A DNA stretch of 64,000 nt, from assembly GCA_037355855.1 (NCBI GenBank), contig CM074763.1:124001-188000 (forward strand), read 5' to 3'. Below the pieces are notes generated by a model. The model searched no databases, was not told where the DNA came from, and saw nothing but the letters and a program-made list of their open reading frames with translations. Origin of the DNA: Pseudo-nitzschia pungens (Eukaryota; Bacillariophyta; Bacillariophyceae; Bacillariales; Bacillariaceae). The position numbers and the translations under genes were made by a program. Shown here one piece after another: positions 43,611 to 54,886 of this stretch. How positions within the stretch are numbered: the first letter of the stretch is position 1; the number at the start of each line of letters is the position of its first letter.

Positions 43611-46153
43611 CTAGTGAAGCATCGTCATCTCTTCAATGACGGCCAGGACGTCGTCCACACAGAGCTGCGGAGTATCATCGTTGTTGTTGTTTCCGGTGTC
43701 ATCGTCTCCGCCGTTGTTCCTGCTGCTGCTGTTGTTGTTCCCCGATGATGCGAGCGCTGATGATGATGATGACGACGATGATCTCGACCCGGAACCGCAG
43801 GTCCAGGACCCATCCTTGTTCATTTGCTGCACCACCTTTTCCATCGTGCTCAGATCGAAATCGAGAAAGGACTCGACGAGATCCCCGTCGACAAACCCGT
43901 GGCATGGGTGCTGGCGCTGTTCCGCCTTGAAAGCCCGGAACTGCCGGTGGCCAAAGTTTCCAATGGGCGGAATGACCTTCTCCATGGATTTTTCCAGGCA
44001 CGAAAAAAAGGAGGCGGTGGCACCGTCCAGTCCCAGGATCACTCCGAGGGTCCCGTCCACCGTGCCAAAGAGGGTCTGGCTTCCAATAGCCACCGCGGGG
44101 CGCTTCGGCCTCGCTCCGGAAGACGACGATGGCGACATCTTGGAGTTGGCGCTGCTTTCGCCGGGGGCCTTTTTCTTCGGCGACGACAATGCCCGCCGGC
44201 GGCTTCGGCTGCCACTGGCCTTGGAGACGTCGGCGGAGCTGTTTGGCATCACGAGGCTGCCGCTCATGAACTTGTTGCACATTTCTCCCAGGTGGAATTC
44301 TCCGACCGTGTCCAACCGGCAGCGAACCTCTTCGCTCTGCGCCTTGGTGTTGCGGCGCAGTACAAACAAATTGTTCCAGTTTTCGCCCCCCAGGTAGACG
44401 TCGTCGGTGAGCATGGCTATGGCGGACGTCCAGTTGGCGTTGAAGTCACGGGCCACTTCCTCCAGTGTTTCGTACTGGGGATAGTATTGCACCAGAGAAA
44501 TGGAGCGCATCAAATCACCCACAATCGCCAGCATTTCTTTCTTGTTGCTGTTGCTGCTTCCGGCGGCCTTTTTCTCGCTGGTATCGTTTGACGGTGCAGC
44601 CACCGATCCTGTGGGAGCCCGACTCGAGACAAAGAGGCTCAGGATTTGCCCGTGGTGGCCGACCCCGACCGAGTCGAGCTTGACGACACCGATTCCATCG
44701 CTGGCCATTCGGTAGAGCTGCGTCTTGGAGTTGACCGCCGCCAGGATCGTCCCGTCGTAAAACTGGCTGATCGAGTAGACCCCTCCCCGGACCTGTTTCT
44801 CCGCCACGAGCCTGACGGACCGATTGTTCCCCTGGTCTCCCATCCCGCCGTCCTCGGGATGGCAGGAATAGACCAGGATGCGACCCTTCGTGGGTTCGTC
44901 CTCGTCGTGGAGAACGTAGGCGGTGCCCACCACCAGGTAGGATTTGGGCCGGATGGGGGTTTCGTCGTCGACACCGGCTCCGCGGCCAGCAGCGTTGTCC
45001 GCCGAGTCCACCATCTTGGACAACGAGGGCTGTTTCACGCTCAGGCTCGCCGAGACCATGGAGAGAATCATTTCGGTGGGTTCCAGATCGATCCGGTGAA
45101 CGTCGTCAAAGGTTGCATCGTCCAGAAACCGGATGCAGTTCCCCATGGAGGCCATCGCCGTCGTCGCCGAATCCGCCTCGATTCCGCCCAGTTCCTTGAT
45201 CCCGGATTCGATGCACCCGACCGCAAACATCCGTCCCTCGGGACAGCGGACGATCCGGCGGGGTGACATTCCCAGCTTGTAGGTGGTGACGTGGAGCTTT
45301 TGAATGTCGTCAATGACTCCCATCCGCAGATTCGAATCGTCCGCTATACAGAGGCTGTAGTGCTCGTTGCCCGTGTCGTCGAAGAGCAGGGGGCTCGAAA
45401 AGGGAGCCGCGACGTTGACGGAAATGGACTCGTGGCCCTGCGGGCGATTGTTGATATTGTTGTTGTTGTTGTTGTTGTTGGAAGCATCGCTTGGTTCTCC
45501 CTCGTCGACGGGACTGAGATTGACGTTGGAGTAGCACAGCTTGGGGTTGTAATTGGCGCGCTCGGAGCCCCCTCCCATTCCTGCGAGGTAAATCACCGTC
45601 GGACGATCGCCGGTGGCCAAAACGCAGTTGCCACCGCGCTGGTTCTGGAGTGGGACGAGATGGATGCGCTGGGTGCCGAGGCCGACCTCCTTTTTCGATT
45701 TTACCCGGACGACACGGCCGCTGTCTTGGATCACCGCAAAAGACACCAGTGTTCCGTCTCCCAGTCCTACCAGCAGCATGTTGACTCCCGGAGACGACGG
45801 CGAGGATCCGCCTCCGTTTTGCTGCGACAACGACAACGATAATGACGACGAAACGGAAGAGGCTGCGGCCCCAGAAATCGTGGACGCCAATCCCCCACCA
45901 CCTCCCGACGACGAAAAGTCCAGAGTGATCAGGCAGAGGGATCGTGCCATCATGTTGTTTCGGTTGCGTCGCTTCCCCTGCGCATCGTCCTGGTCCACTA
46001 CCATCGTAGAATCTCCCGCGTCGTCCTCGGTGCTGAGATGAATCCGTAGTGCTTCCGAAAGGTGCTCGCTCTCCAGCGACAGGAGCCGGACCGTAAAATC
46101 GTCCCAGAGTCCGACCGCACAGAGTGCCGCGGTGTGGGCCGTTCTCTTCGGCA

Positions 46154-46184
<31 letters not shown>

Positions 46185-49118
46185 AGCCTTTGGATGATCG
46201 TCGTTCCCCGAAATGTCCATCGAGGACAATGTGCTGCCTCCATCGTTGTTCATGTTGTTCATGTTCGTGTTGTTGTTTTTGTTGTTGTCCCCCCTGGGCA
46301 GGAACGGGTGAATGTCGAGGCAGCTAACCTCCCGGTCCATCTGCTTCGAGGCCTTTCGAACGAGCCGTCCATCCTCCACGCACACATAGAGGACGATGCC
46401 CCCCGCCAGCGCCACCAGGACCTGTCCGGCCTCGTTTCCGGCCGCCACGGTAATGTTGCGCTCCGGAACCAATGCGTCGAGCAGCGCGCCCGAGCCCGAG
46501 TCGGCGCCGTGAGATGATGAGCTGGCGGCGGCAGTGGCAGCGGCCAGACGGATCTGTGTGTCGGTGACCTGCACAAAATAGTCTCCGATTACGTTGCCAA
46601 CGTGGAGGGTGGAGGCAGCGGAGTCCAGCCCCGGAAGGAGGACCTCGGCCAGGGTGCCACCAACGCCATCGTCATCGTATGCGTCGTCGTCCTCCTCCTC
46701 GGCGTCGTCGTCCTCTTGCATGGATGTATTGGCTTCTGCATCATCGGTCGGGGTTTCGGCAATGTCCATGGTTCCGTCTCCGAGGCCATCGTACTGTTCT
46801 TCCTCCTCCTCCTCCCCCTCCTCCCCGGAGAGTACCCCCAGCACGCGCGTCTCTCCGACAAAGGATTGGACCAGGTACGTGTCCTTGGTGTCGTCGTAGG
46901 ATCCCCTCAGGTTCCACATGCTCTGGATTCCCGACAATTCGACGCTGGCGTATTCCTTCATACCGATTCCGTTTCGGATGACCCGCAACGATCCCGACTT
47001 GCAGGACCCCGAGGCCGTGACGACCTGGGACTGTCCGGGCGCGGACGACGAGGAGGTCGATGGTGACGGTGACGATGACGATGACGACGAGTGGGTCCCG
47101 CTTCCCCCGCTCCCGGCCATTGGCATCAGGTCAAAGTCGACAATCGGACCGAGGTGGGTGTATTCCTCCACGACGCTCAAAAACGTGGTCTCTCCCAGTG
47201 GATTATTATTGTTGTTGTTGTTGTTGTTGGTGGCTGTGGATTCGGTGCCGTCGGTGAGCATCCGGCTGTCGTCATTGTCATTGTCATTGTATTTGTCGTT
47301 ATATGAGTGATTGTGATTGTGATTGTGATCGTCGTCGTCGTCGTCGTCGTCGTCGTCGGATTCCAGCGGAATGGGCTCGTCGTGGATTTGTACCAGCTGG
47401 GAATCTCCCAGCGTGCTCCCGCAAAAGACGAGTCCGTGTTCCAGGTATTGGAGGCAATTGGTCAGCGTGCAGGATCCCAGCGTGTCGAGCTGGAGGGCCA
47501 CGATCCGGGTCGGATCGTTGGTGGCGGATGCGGATGCGGATGCCGACGCGGATGTGGATGCCGACGCGGACGAGAATGCCGATGCGGCAGCGGCCGTGAC
47601 GAGCGTCAGCAGGTGCAGGTTTCCGTGCTCGTCTCCCAGCAAGAAGCGGGGCATCCCGCTGGCGTCGGGGGGAAGAGCGTCCCAGCTCAGCAGGAGCGCC
47701 TGCGGGATCGGCAGGACCTTGGTGTGGGTCCTGGAGCAATAGGTGATCTGGCGCTGTCCCAGCACCACGACTCCCCCCGATGCGGAGGAGGAGGAGGAGC
47801 TGCCGATGCCATTGCTGCTTCCCGTGTTGCTGTTGTTGTTGTTGTTGTTGTTGTTGTTGCTGTTCCTTCCGGCGCTGCTGCTGCTGGCGGCCGCCGCCGC
47901 CACGGATTGCCGAGGTGGCACGGGAATCACGAGGGAGGATCCCCCGTCGAGGCGGAATTTCTTGAGCCATTCGCATGCGTTCGGGGGAACCGTCGTGGTC
48001 CGGTCCCGGTTAGCGCTGCTGCTGCTGCTGCTAGCTCCTCCCCGGCCGCGAACGGCTGCTGCCGCTGCTGCTGCGGAGGTTGACGCGGAGGTTGGCTGGT
48101 GAAGCAGCAGCGAGTGAGAGGCCTGAGTCAAGACCTGCGAATGGCGGAGGTCCACGACACAGGTCGAAAGGTGCTGATTGCCCCTCGAGTCCTGGTGGAG
48201 GAGGCACAAATGCGGCGGGGTCTCGATCGGATCCGGGTGGTGCAAGACGCACATGGACAGGACGGTCCGTTCCTCGAGGCGGGCGTGAAAGACGGGTCCG
48301 AGAAAGCGCTCGTGATTGCTATGGTTGCTATAGTTGTTGTTGCTGCTGTTGCTATCGTTGTTGTTGTTGTTGCTGCTATGGGTGTAGTGGATGTTGCTTC
48401 CGGCATTGTCGCGAATCGGAAAGACCGTGACCAGGCCGTCATAAACGTGCAGCAAAATGCACCGCGAGTAGGGATCGATGGCCACGAGCGGTCCGCATTC
48501 GGACTGCTGTCCGAGCTGGTTCCATTCGTCCTTGAGGGATCCCGAGGCGTAGGTTCTCACAAAATAGGGCGTTAGGTCCGGGTCGTAGCCAATGACGGCG
48601 TACTGGTGCTGATCGGTGGTCACAAAGAGCAGCGCCGTCGGTCGGGAGTCCAGTCGGATGGCCGTCAGGGAGGTGATGCGGCCGTGGATGGGGGCGTTGA
48701 GGACCACCGGGAAGGGGGACGTGTTTGTATTTGTATTATTTGTATTTGTATTATTTGTATTTGTGTTTGTATTTGTATTTGTATTTGCATTGTTGGCGGT
48801 ATTGGCACGGAGCTGTCGGACCTCCAGGGAGCGCGACTTGCCAATGATGACATCCTGTGTTGGAAAGGAAAGGAAAGGAAAGGAAGAAAGCATTGGGGTT
48901 GGGGTTGGGTTCCATTGGTTTGGTCAGTGCTCCTAGTATTCGCGTTCGCGTTCGCGTTCGGTTTGCTTTCTTTGCATCGCATTGCATCGCATCGCATCGC
49001 ATCGCATTGCGTAGTAGCTCACCTCCGAATATTCGGCCAAGAAATTGCACTTGACGGTGTGGAGGACTCCGTTGGGGGGATGGGCTGTCACCACGTAGTG
49101 CGACACTTCGCGGTTCAT
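43611..49118 (-). CDS. DDB1: DNA damage-binding protein 1 (DDB1), enlarged by low-complexity inserts
   Basis: Exons on the minus strand: 49118-49023 (32 codons, MNREVSHYVVTAHPPNGVLH) and 48854-43611, 1779 residues in all; the intron has donor GAG/GTGAGC and acceptor AACACAG/GATG. DDB1 signatures are clear: LFVTTDQHQYAVIGYDP near the start, NCLQYLEHGLVFCGSTLGDS, GPIVDFDLMP, SGSLRVIRNGIGMKEYASVE (about residue 655), and the C-terminal domain GFVDGDLVESFLDFDLSTME to ADVIEEM-type DDVLAVIEEMTMLH. DDB1 has three beta-propellers and bridges CUL4 to substrate receptors in CRL4 ubiquitin ligases, acting in repair, replication and chromatin control. Usual length is about 1100 residues; here Asn, Ser, Asp and Ala runs (for example DDDDDDDDDD then HNHNHNH, NNNNNNN, SASASASA) add some 600 residues within loops. 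Confidence 0.93.
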
Positions 49119-50721
49119 TTCTCGGTTTTCTCGCAGTATTGTTGAATGTTGAATGTTGAATGTTGACTGTTGAATGTTGTGTGCCGTCGTATCGGGTTCC
49201 GGGTCGTGACGTTTCGATTCCCTCGAAGGTTTCGTTCTTGTCGACTCGGACTTGCGTATCGATACACCTATTTTACCGGTATGGCACGGCACGGCACCAA
49301 ACCAAAGCCGGAAAACTATCTGTCTCTGATTGAATTGATGACGTCTGATTCCTGACTTCCGACTTCCGACTTCCGATCTCTGATTGATTATTATTATTTA
49401 GTACGGAATTTCGTGCTTCGTGTTGATCAAATAGTGATTCGATTCGATTCGATTCGATTCGATTCGACCAAAACACACTACACTACAAGAAAGTGCTTCG
49501 TATTTATGCGGGACTTGTCCACCGGCGATCGCTGTGTGATCCGCTTCTTCGATTGCTGGATTGCCCGATGAGCTGAAAAGCGACGAGAAAAGAAGAGAAG
49601 AGAACGAATCCTGTGTCCTGTCCTGTCCTGTCCTGTCCTGTCCTGTCCTGTCCTGTCCTGTCGTGTTGTTGACTGTTGACTCTTTGCTGGTTGGTTGGTT
49701 GGTTGGTTGGTTGGAGAGAGTATTGTTAAAATTAATTTCAGTGTGGAGTAACCTTATTCGTATGGAGTACGAGTACAGGTATCAGTAGTTGTACGGTACG
49801 AGTAAAAATTACTAGTACTGGTTAACGGTGAATCATTACGAGTGACACTAATGTTACGAGTCGTACTTGTATTTTCTACGAGTTCGAAGTTGTTGCTGCC
49901 GGGTCCGAGGTTCAGGTCCGAGACTGAAGACACAATACAAAAAATAAATGATTTTCTGCTTATGTTTGGATTTTGGATGCTTTTCTTCTTGTGATATCCA
50001 TCAGATACGTTATTAATTAACGTCACACTAAGGTTACTCTGTTACGTTAGGGTAATTACTAAGCCAAAGCGGCGAGAACGGTGGGAGTGTACCGATTACC
50101 GTAAGCAGTATTGAGTAAGGTTATCGTAGCGCGGGCATTCAACACATACCGGTACGAGTAACCTTACGGTAACCTTAAGTGTCCTCGTATCTTCGTCTTC
50201 TCATCAAAATCCATTTCCAATATGTACTCATATCGTAAGGTTAAGATCTTACCGTAAACCTTAGGTAACCTTACTGTATTTTTTAGACCCAATATTGATA
50301 TCAAACCATCAATCAATCAATCAATCACGAATCATCCTCAACATACCGGTAAGGCGACGGTAATTACTCGCACAAGAGGAAGGAAGAGCTTGTACCTCGT
50401 AAGATCTTACCTTGTACTAGTACTAGTAACCTTACTTCTAACTCCACTTGTATGGATTTTGGATTTTGGATACCGTAATTTACCGTTATTACCTTGCGTA
50501 CGAGTGAATTTACAATCTTCCATCCTACTTGTATTACTTGTGCTTCATCTCAAACCACAAGAATTCTTTCACGTTGGATGTCGCGACACTTTTGATTGCG
50601 AACCAACATCATTCATCTTTCTTGCCATTCGCACCATCGTCAACCACAACCCACAACCCACAACCCACAACCCACAACCCACAACCAACAACCAACAACC
50701 AACAACCAACAACCAACAACC
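49119..50721. other. Divergent intergenic region with many simple repeats
   Basis: CATTCAA heptamers (minus sense, about 49140-49175) sit just upstream of DDB1. Further right are GATTC pentamers (49438-49465), a CTGTC pentamer array (49617-49662), GGTT tetramers (49684-49712), ACCGGT/GGTAACCTT DNA (49745-50420), and CAACCCA/CAACCAA heptamers (50643-50720) abutting the aminoacylase start codon. No gene. Confidence 0.65.
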
Positions 50722-52407
50722 ATGCTCGCGCTCGACGAGGAATTCGCCGAGGCTGCCATTGCCAGATTCCAAACCTTCTTGCGATTCGAGACAGTTTCCG
50801 CCACGGCACCGTCCACCGGAGCCTACGTCGAGTGCGCCGAATTCCTGCGCAACGAGCTGCAATCGATCCACAAGGAGGCTGTCATGGTTGGAAATGGAAA
50901 TGGCAATGGCAATGGCAATAACAATGGCAATAACAATGGCAATGGCAATGGCAGTAAGGACGACGACGCAACCGTGCCGCTGCTCGATGAGGTTCACTTT
51001 TTGCCGGAGGCCCCTTGTCATTCCCCGGTGGTAGTGGCCCGCTGGCCGGGAAAGGATCCCTCCCTGCCGGTGCTGCTCTTGAATAGTCACTACGACGTGG
51101 TCCCGGTCGAACCAGAATCGTGGACGGTTCCTCCCTTCGGAGCCGTCCGCAGGGACGGCAAGATATACGGCCGGGGCGCCCAGGACATGAAGAGCGTCTG
51201 CCTTCAGTACATCGAGGCCATTCGCAAGCTGCACTCGAACCATCCGAACTGGCAACCGGAGCGCGACATCTACCTCACCTTTGTTCCCGACGAGGAGATC
51301 GGGGGATCCGGCATGGCGGCCTTTTTGGAGAGCGACCTGTTTCTCCAACGGATCCAAAAAGTCAAGGGAGGCGTCGCCCTGGCGCTCGACGAGGGACTGG
51401 CGTCCACCACGGAAACGTTCGACGTCTTTTACGGCGAGCGACTTCCCTGGTGGGTCGAGGTCAGGGCCACCGGCCGGACCGGCCACGGATCGCGCTTCGT
51501 CGACCACACGGCCATCGAGCAGCTCCTCGAGCTGTCCCGCAAGGCGCTCGGGTTTCGCACCGGCCAGCGCAACCTATTGGAGCCGCCGAACCGGTGCGAG
51601 CGCGAGCACCACTGCGCACACGCGGTGGTGGCCAAGAGGGACAATGCGATTGCGGAAGAGCGCAACAGCAACAGCAACAGCAATAGCAATGCGAGCAATA
51701 CTGCTACTGGTACGACTACTGAGACTGCTTCGGTTGCTGCTGCCGATGCCAAAAAATCTCTGGGGGACGTCACCAGCCTCAACATCACCGTCCTCAAGGC
51801 CGGAATGGAGGTGGGAAACACATACGCCTACAACGTTGTGCCGTCTTCCGCGAAATGCGTCATGGACATTCGGATCTCTCCCACGATGGACCCCTCCGAA
51901 ATGGCCGACCTTCTGGATTTGTGGTGCCACGAGTGCAGCGCGGCACCCGACGAGGGCAGCAGGCTCACCTGGGGCCCGGTAAGTGTTGAAGGAAGCGGCG
52001 AAAACGAAAGCGACGAAAGCGACGAAACCAAAGCCAAATCCAATCGAGACGGTGCCGACACCGTCGCCGTCGTCGAGAACGCCAGAAAGCACGCCACCAC
52101 CGACACGGACCGGACCACCAATCCCTGGTACGGGGCCTTTTGCGACGCCCTCCACTCCATGGGTTGCGTTGCGGCGCCTCGCATCTTTCCCGCGGCGACC
52201 GATTCGCGCTTTCTGCGGGCCATGGGGATCCGGGCGCTGGAATTCTCTCCCATGCGCAACACCGAGATTTTGCTGCACGAGCACGACGAGTACATTCTGG
52301 AAGACAACTTTCTCGAGGGAATCTGCATCTACGAGGGACTGATCCGGCATCTGGGATCGAGAACGGAGGTGGAGATGAATGGTACGGGGAGTGGGGGGAA
52401 GACCTAA
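50722..52407 (+). CDS. Aminoacylase-1 (M20 zinc peptidase family)
   Basis: The 561-residue protein carries the M20 motifs of aminoacylase-1: LLNSHYDVVPVEPESW (His123 and Asp125), IYGRGAQDMKS (Asp155), the catalytic PDEEIGGSG (Glu191, Glu192), then GRTGHGSRF, a region equivalent to the dimerisation domain, and PAATDSRFLRAMGIRALEFS with LHEHDEY near the end. The enzyme hydrolyses N-acyl amino acids in the cytosol and salvages N-acetylated residues. Usual length is about 400; the extra length is low-complexity: GNGN repeats (57-78), a Ser/Asn/Thr stretch with SNSNSN (about 313-345), and an ESDESDE segment. The latter starts at a perfect GGTAAGT (51979), which could be an intron donor, but the frame is open and no good acceptor follows. 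The start ATG at 50722 follows a CAACCAA repeat leader. Confidence 0.88.
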   Translation: MLALDEEFAEAAIARFQTFLRFETVSATAPSTGAYVECAEFLRNELQSIHKEAVMVGNGNGNGNGNNNGNNNGNGNGSKDDDATVPLLDEVHFLPEAPCHSPVVVARWPGKDPSLPVLLLNSHYDVVPVEPESWTVPPFGAVRRDGKIYGRGAQDMKSVCLQYIEAIRKLHSNHPNWQPERDIYLTFVPDEEIGGSGMAAFLESDLFLQRIQKVKGGVALALDEGLASTTETFDVFYGERLPWWVEVRATGRTGHGSRFVDHTAIEQLLELSRKALGFRTGQRNLLEPPNRCEREHHCAHAVVAKRDNAIAEERNSNSNSNSNASNTATGTTTETASVAAADAKKSLGDVTSLNITVLKAGMEVGNTYAYNVVPSSAKCVMDIRISPTMDPSEMADLLDLWCHECSAAPDEGSRLTWGPVSVEGSGENESDESDETKAKSNRDGADTVAVVENARKHATTDTDRTTNPWYGAFCDALHSMGCVAAPRIFPAATDSRFLRAMGIRALEFSPMRNTEILLHEHDEYILEDNFLEGICIYEGLIRHLGSRTEVEMNGTGSGGKT

Positions 52408-53145
52408 AGTCGTCGCAATGGGGAGGACAATGCGAGCGAAGGAATGCATTCCATTCCATTCCAATCCAATCAAATCCACTTGATTCCGTGCAGAGCTCGA
52501 ATAATTGGATTTCGCAGCGGTTTTGGGGCGAGAGTCGAGAACTTGCGGACTCTTGAGCACTCGAAATCGAATCGAATCGAATCGAATCGAATCGGAACAC
52601 AGCAGAACAAAAAAAGATTCGACAGGGCCACGCGGAGAAAGAACGCCAACAGCGACCTCAACACGGATGGTTCGAAAGCATCACGCAAAGACCAGTTTTC
52701 ATTCGTAGTATCTATAGAGCTATTCTTTCGTATTCAGATACGCGCATTGTCTATTGGCAATCCCACACATTTATCAGCATTCCCGGCCTTTTGGGATCGT
52801 CTACATACTTTGGCTTGCATCGAACAAAGTCGCCCCCTGGAGCATCATGGAATCAAGACAACATACCACCAAAGAAAAAGCGAAAGAAAAACGAAGGGCA
52901 GTCAACGAATGACAGAGGACACAAAAAAGTTAGCACGGGGTGGTTCGATTCAAATATAGAAAGGAGCGCGTCAATGTCGACTTGATCATTGCAAAAAAGG
53001 AACTCGGTTTGCGGATCCCATTCCATCGTCCCAATTCCATTCTATTCCGTTCCTGTTCCATTCCCATTCCATCAAACACGCACAAAAAAATCGCTGCGCA
53101 ACGGCTGCACTCCGATGCATCAATGCATCAATGCGCCGCTCTGTT
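52408..53145. other. Convergent intergenic region
   Basis: ATTCC pentamers (52447-52475) follow the aminoacylase stop codon, and GAATC pentamers lie at 52567-52592. A CATTCC-rich stretch precedes the minus-strand stop at 53146. No gene supported. Confidence 0.6.
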
Positions 53146-53613
53146 CTACTCACGGTCCACGGATCCAAAGGCGTCGACCCCGGTCGGTCGCTTCGTGGAG
53201 AGTCCGGCCCGCAGGCAGGCGTCCCCGGTGGCCTTCGATGGGGCGCCGAACTTGCAGAGGGCCTCGTCGTCGGACATTTTCGCCGGTTCGACCCGGCCGC
53301 TGGTGCCCAGCTCGCGCGACGCAAAGGCGTCCATGTCGAGGGCAACCGATGGCGCGGGCTCGGAGGACACCGCGAGCGTTGCAATGGCTGCCGTGAACGC
53401 CGAGGAAAATCTCCACAGCGCAGCGCGGCGGGTGGTGGCATCGGGAGGGGAATAAGCGCCGGCATCGGAATCGGAACCGAAATCGAAAACCCGGGTCGGT
53501 TCATCCGCGGCGGAGACCCGTTGGGGCGCTCCAGGCGGCCGAAAGGATGGCAGGTAGGCCTCCGCTGCGGCAATGAACCCGAAGGTCAGGAGCAGTGCGG
53601 AACGGTGCATCAT
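53146..53613 (-). CDS. Small thylakoid-lumen-targeted protein of unknown function
   Basis: The 155-residue protein begins with an ER-type signal peptide (MMHRSALLLTFGFIAAAEA) followed by a short transit segment (YLPSFRPPGAPQR). A twin-arginine lumen signal comes next: TTRRAALWRFSSAFTAAIAT and the hydrophobic end LAVSSEPAPSVA. The mature part is about 60 residues: LDMDAFASRELGTSG, MSDDEALCKFGAPSKATGDAC and a C-terminal KRPTGVDAFG. Its two Cys residues could form a disulphide. The size and targeting resemble small extrinsic or accessory photosystem proteins of red-lineage algae, but I cannot name a family. Confidence 0.7.
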   Translation of the reverse strand: MMHRSALLLTFGFIAAAEAYLPSFRPPGAPQRVSAADEPTRVFDFGSDSDAGAYSPPDATTRRAALWRFSSAFTAAIATLAVSSEPAPSVALDMDAFASRELGTSGRVEPAKMSDDEALCKFGAPSKATGDACLRAGLSTKRPTGVDAFGSVDRE

Positions 53614-54886
53614 CGGGAGAGGATTTTACAGAGGGGTGCTTCGTTTTTGTGGTACGGTATGCAGAGTTGTCATCATTGTCTTTGCCTTGTGTTTCGAAGA
53701 AGAATACCGTAAGTTACTCGTGAGATCAATTACTGAACCAATACGAGTAATTAATCTTACGTGTACGTCTACATCACAGAACACTCTACAGTCATGATCG
53801 AGGTTGATGAATGATGCAGAGTTGGGAAATCGAAGTCGTGGTAAGTACGTACTCGTACCAGTACCTGTACTCATGCAATGTATCAGATCATGAGTCGTAC
53901 CATAGGTTCGGGATTCGGGATTGATTCATTCATTCATTCCTTGTTGATTGAGATTGTTGAGATGATCCGTTGTTCTCTGGGTCATCGGACGGGGTTGCTT
54001 GTTGTGAGTTTCAAAATCCATCAGAACAACTTGATGGAGGTAAAGAAGAAACTACATTCTTGTTGAAACGTTATCATTATTTGCTTCTACTGTACCGGGA
54101 GTATGCTCATATTTACCACGAACATGTGCTCATTGAAAAAAGAGTCAAAGTATGTCTAATTTCTTATCTACTCCTCCGAATGCCAAATTGTTTTCGTCGC
54201 CTCAAAGCTCCCCCATTCAAAAAACAAAACAAAAACGCAACCTCCGTTCGTCGCTCAGTCAGTCGTCACTCTCTCTCATCAAAAAAAAAGAAGAACGAAA
54301 TTGCAAGATGTGAAAATTGAGTCAGACATAGTCGGTAAGTCGCAAGACCAACACACATGATGAACCGAAAATTTGATTTTTCAAATGGGCCATAGTTAAG
54401 TGCGAATGATCTAAGCCAATCAATGCTTGCCGGATCATGCGCGCGAGCCGAAGCGTTCTGTACCCGATAAAAAGGGAAGCAGTTGTGTTTCAAAAATTCG
54501 ACGTCTTTACCGGTGATTTACCGGCAGACGTTGATGATGCTCGCAGACGAAAAGTGCCGTATCGTGACAACGAAGGTGTATCGTTTGCTACGGTTATCAA
54601 AAGCGCGTGATAAGTAAACATTACCGGTAAGTTACGGTACGGTAACGTACGGTAACCTTACCATTAGCTTCGTCGAAGCTACCTTCTGTAAAAACACCCA
54701 AGAGACGCGGATACCATTGGGAGTACTCGTACTCGAATTCTTATTCGTACTTACTGCAGTGCCGGTTCAATCGAACATCAACCGTGACACATTTATTGGA
54801 GAACGAGGACAACCCAGTGATCGCTTCCGATAACATCGCAACGACAGCGATCCAAAGCAAGACACTGCTGCACCATCAGACATCAG
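53614..54886. other. Divergent intergenic region
   Basis: AT-rich sequence with ACCGGT/GGTAACGT words (53700-53870 and 54620-54670). No frame with recognisable motifs. The promoters of both flanking genes should lie here. Confidence 0.55.

Noticed and set aside
45068..48575. Many open frames antisense or out of frame to DDB1
   Set aside because: They arise from codon bias and repeat tracts in the GC-rich 5.2-kb exon; none has a motif.
51979..52090. Intron in the aminoacylase gene at GGTAAGT
   Set aside because: The frame is open throughout, and no acceptor with a pyrimidine tract follows; kept as coding with a caveat.
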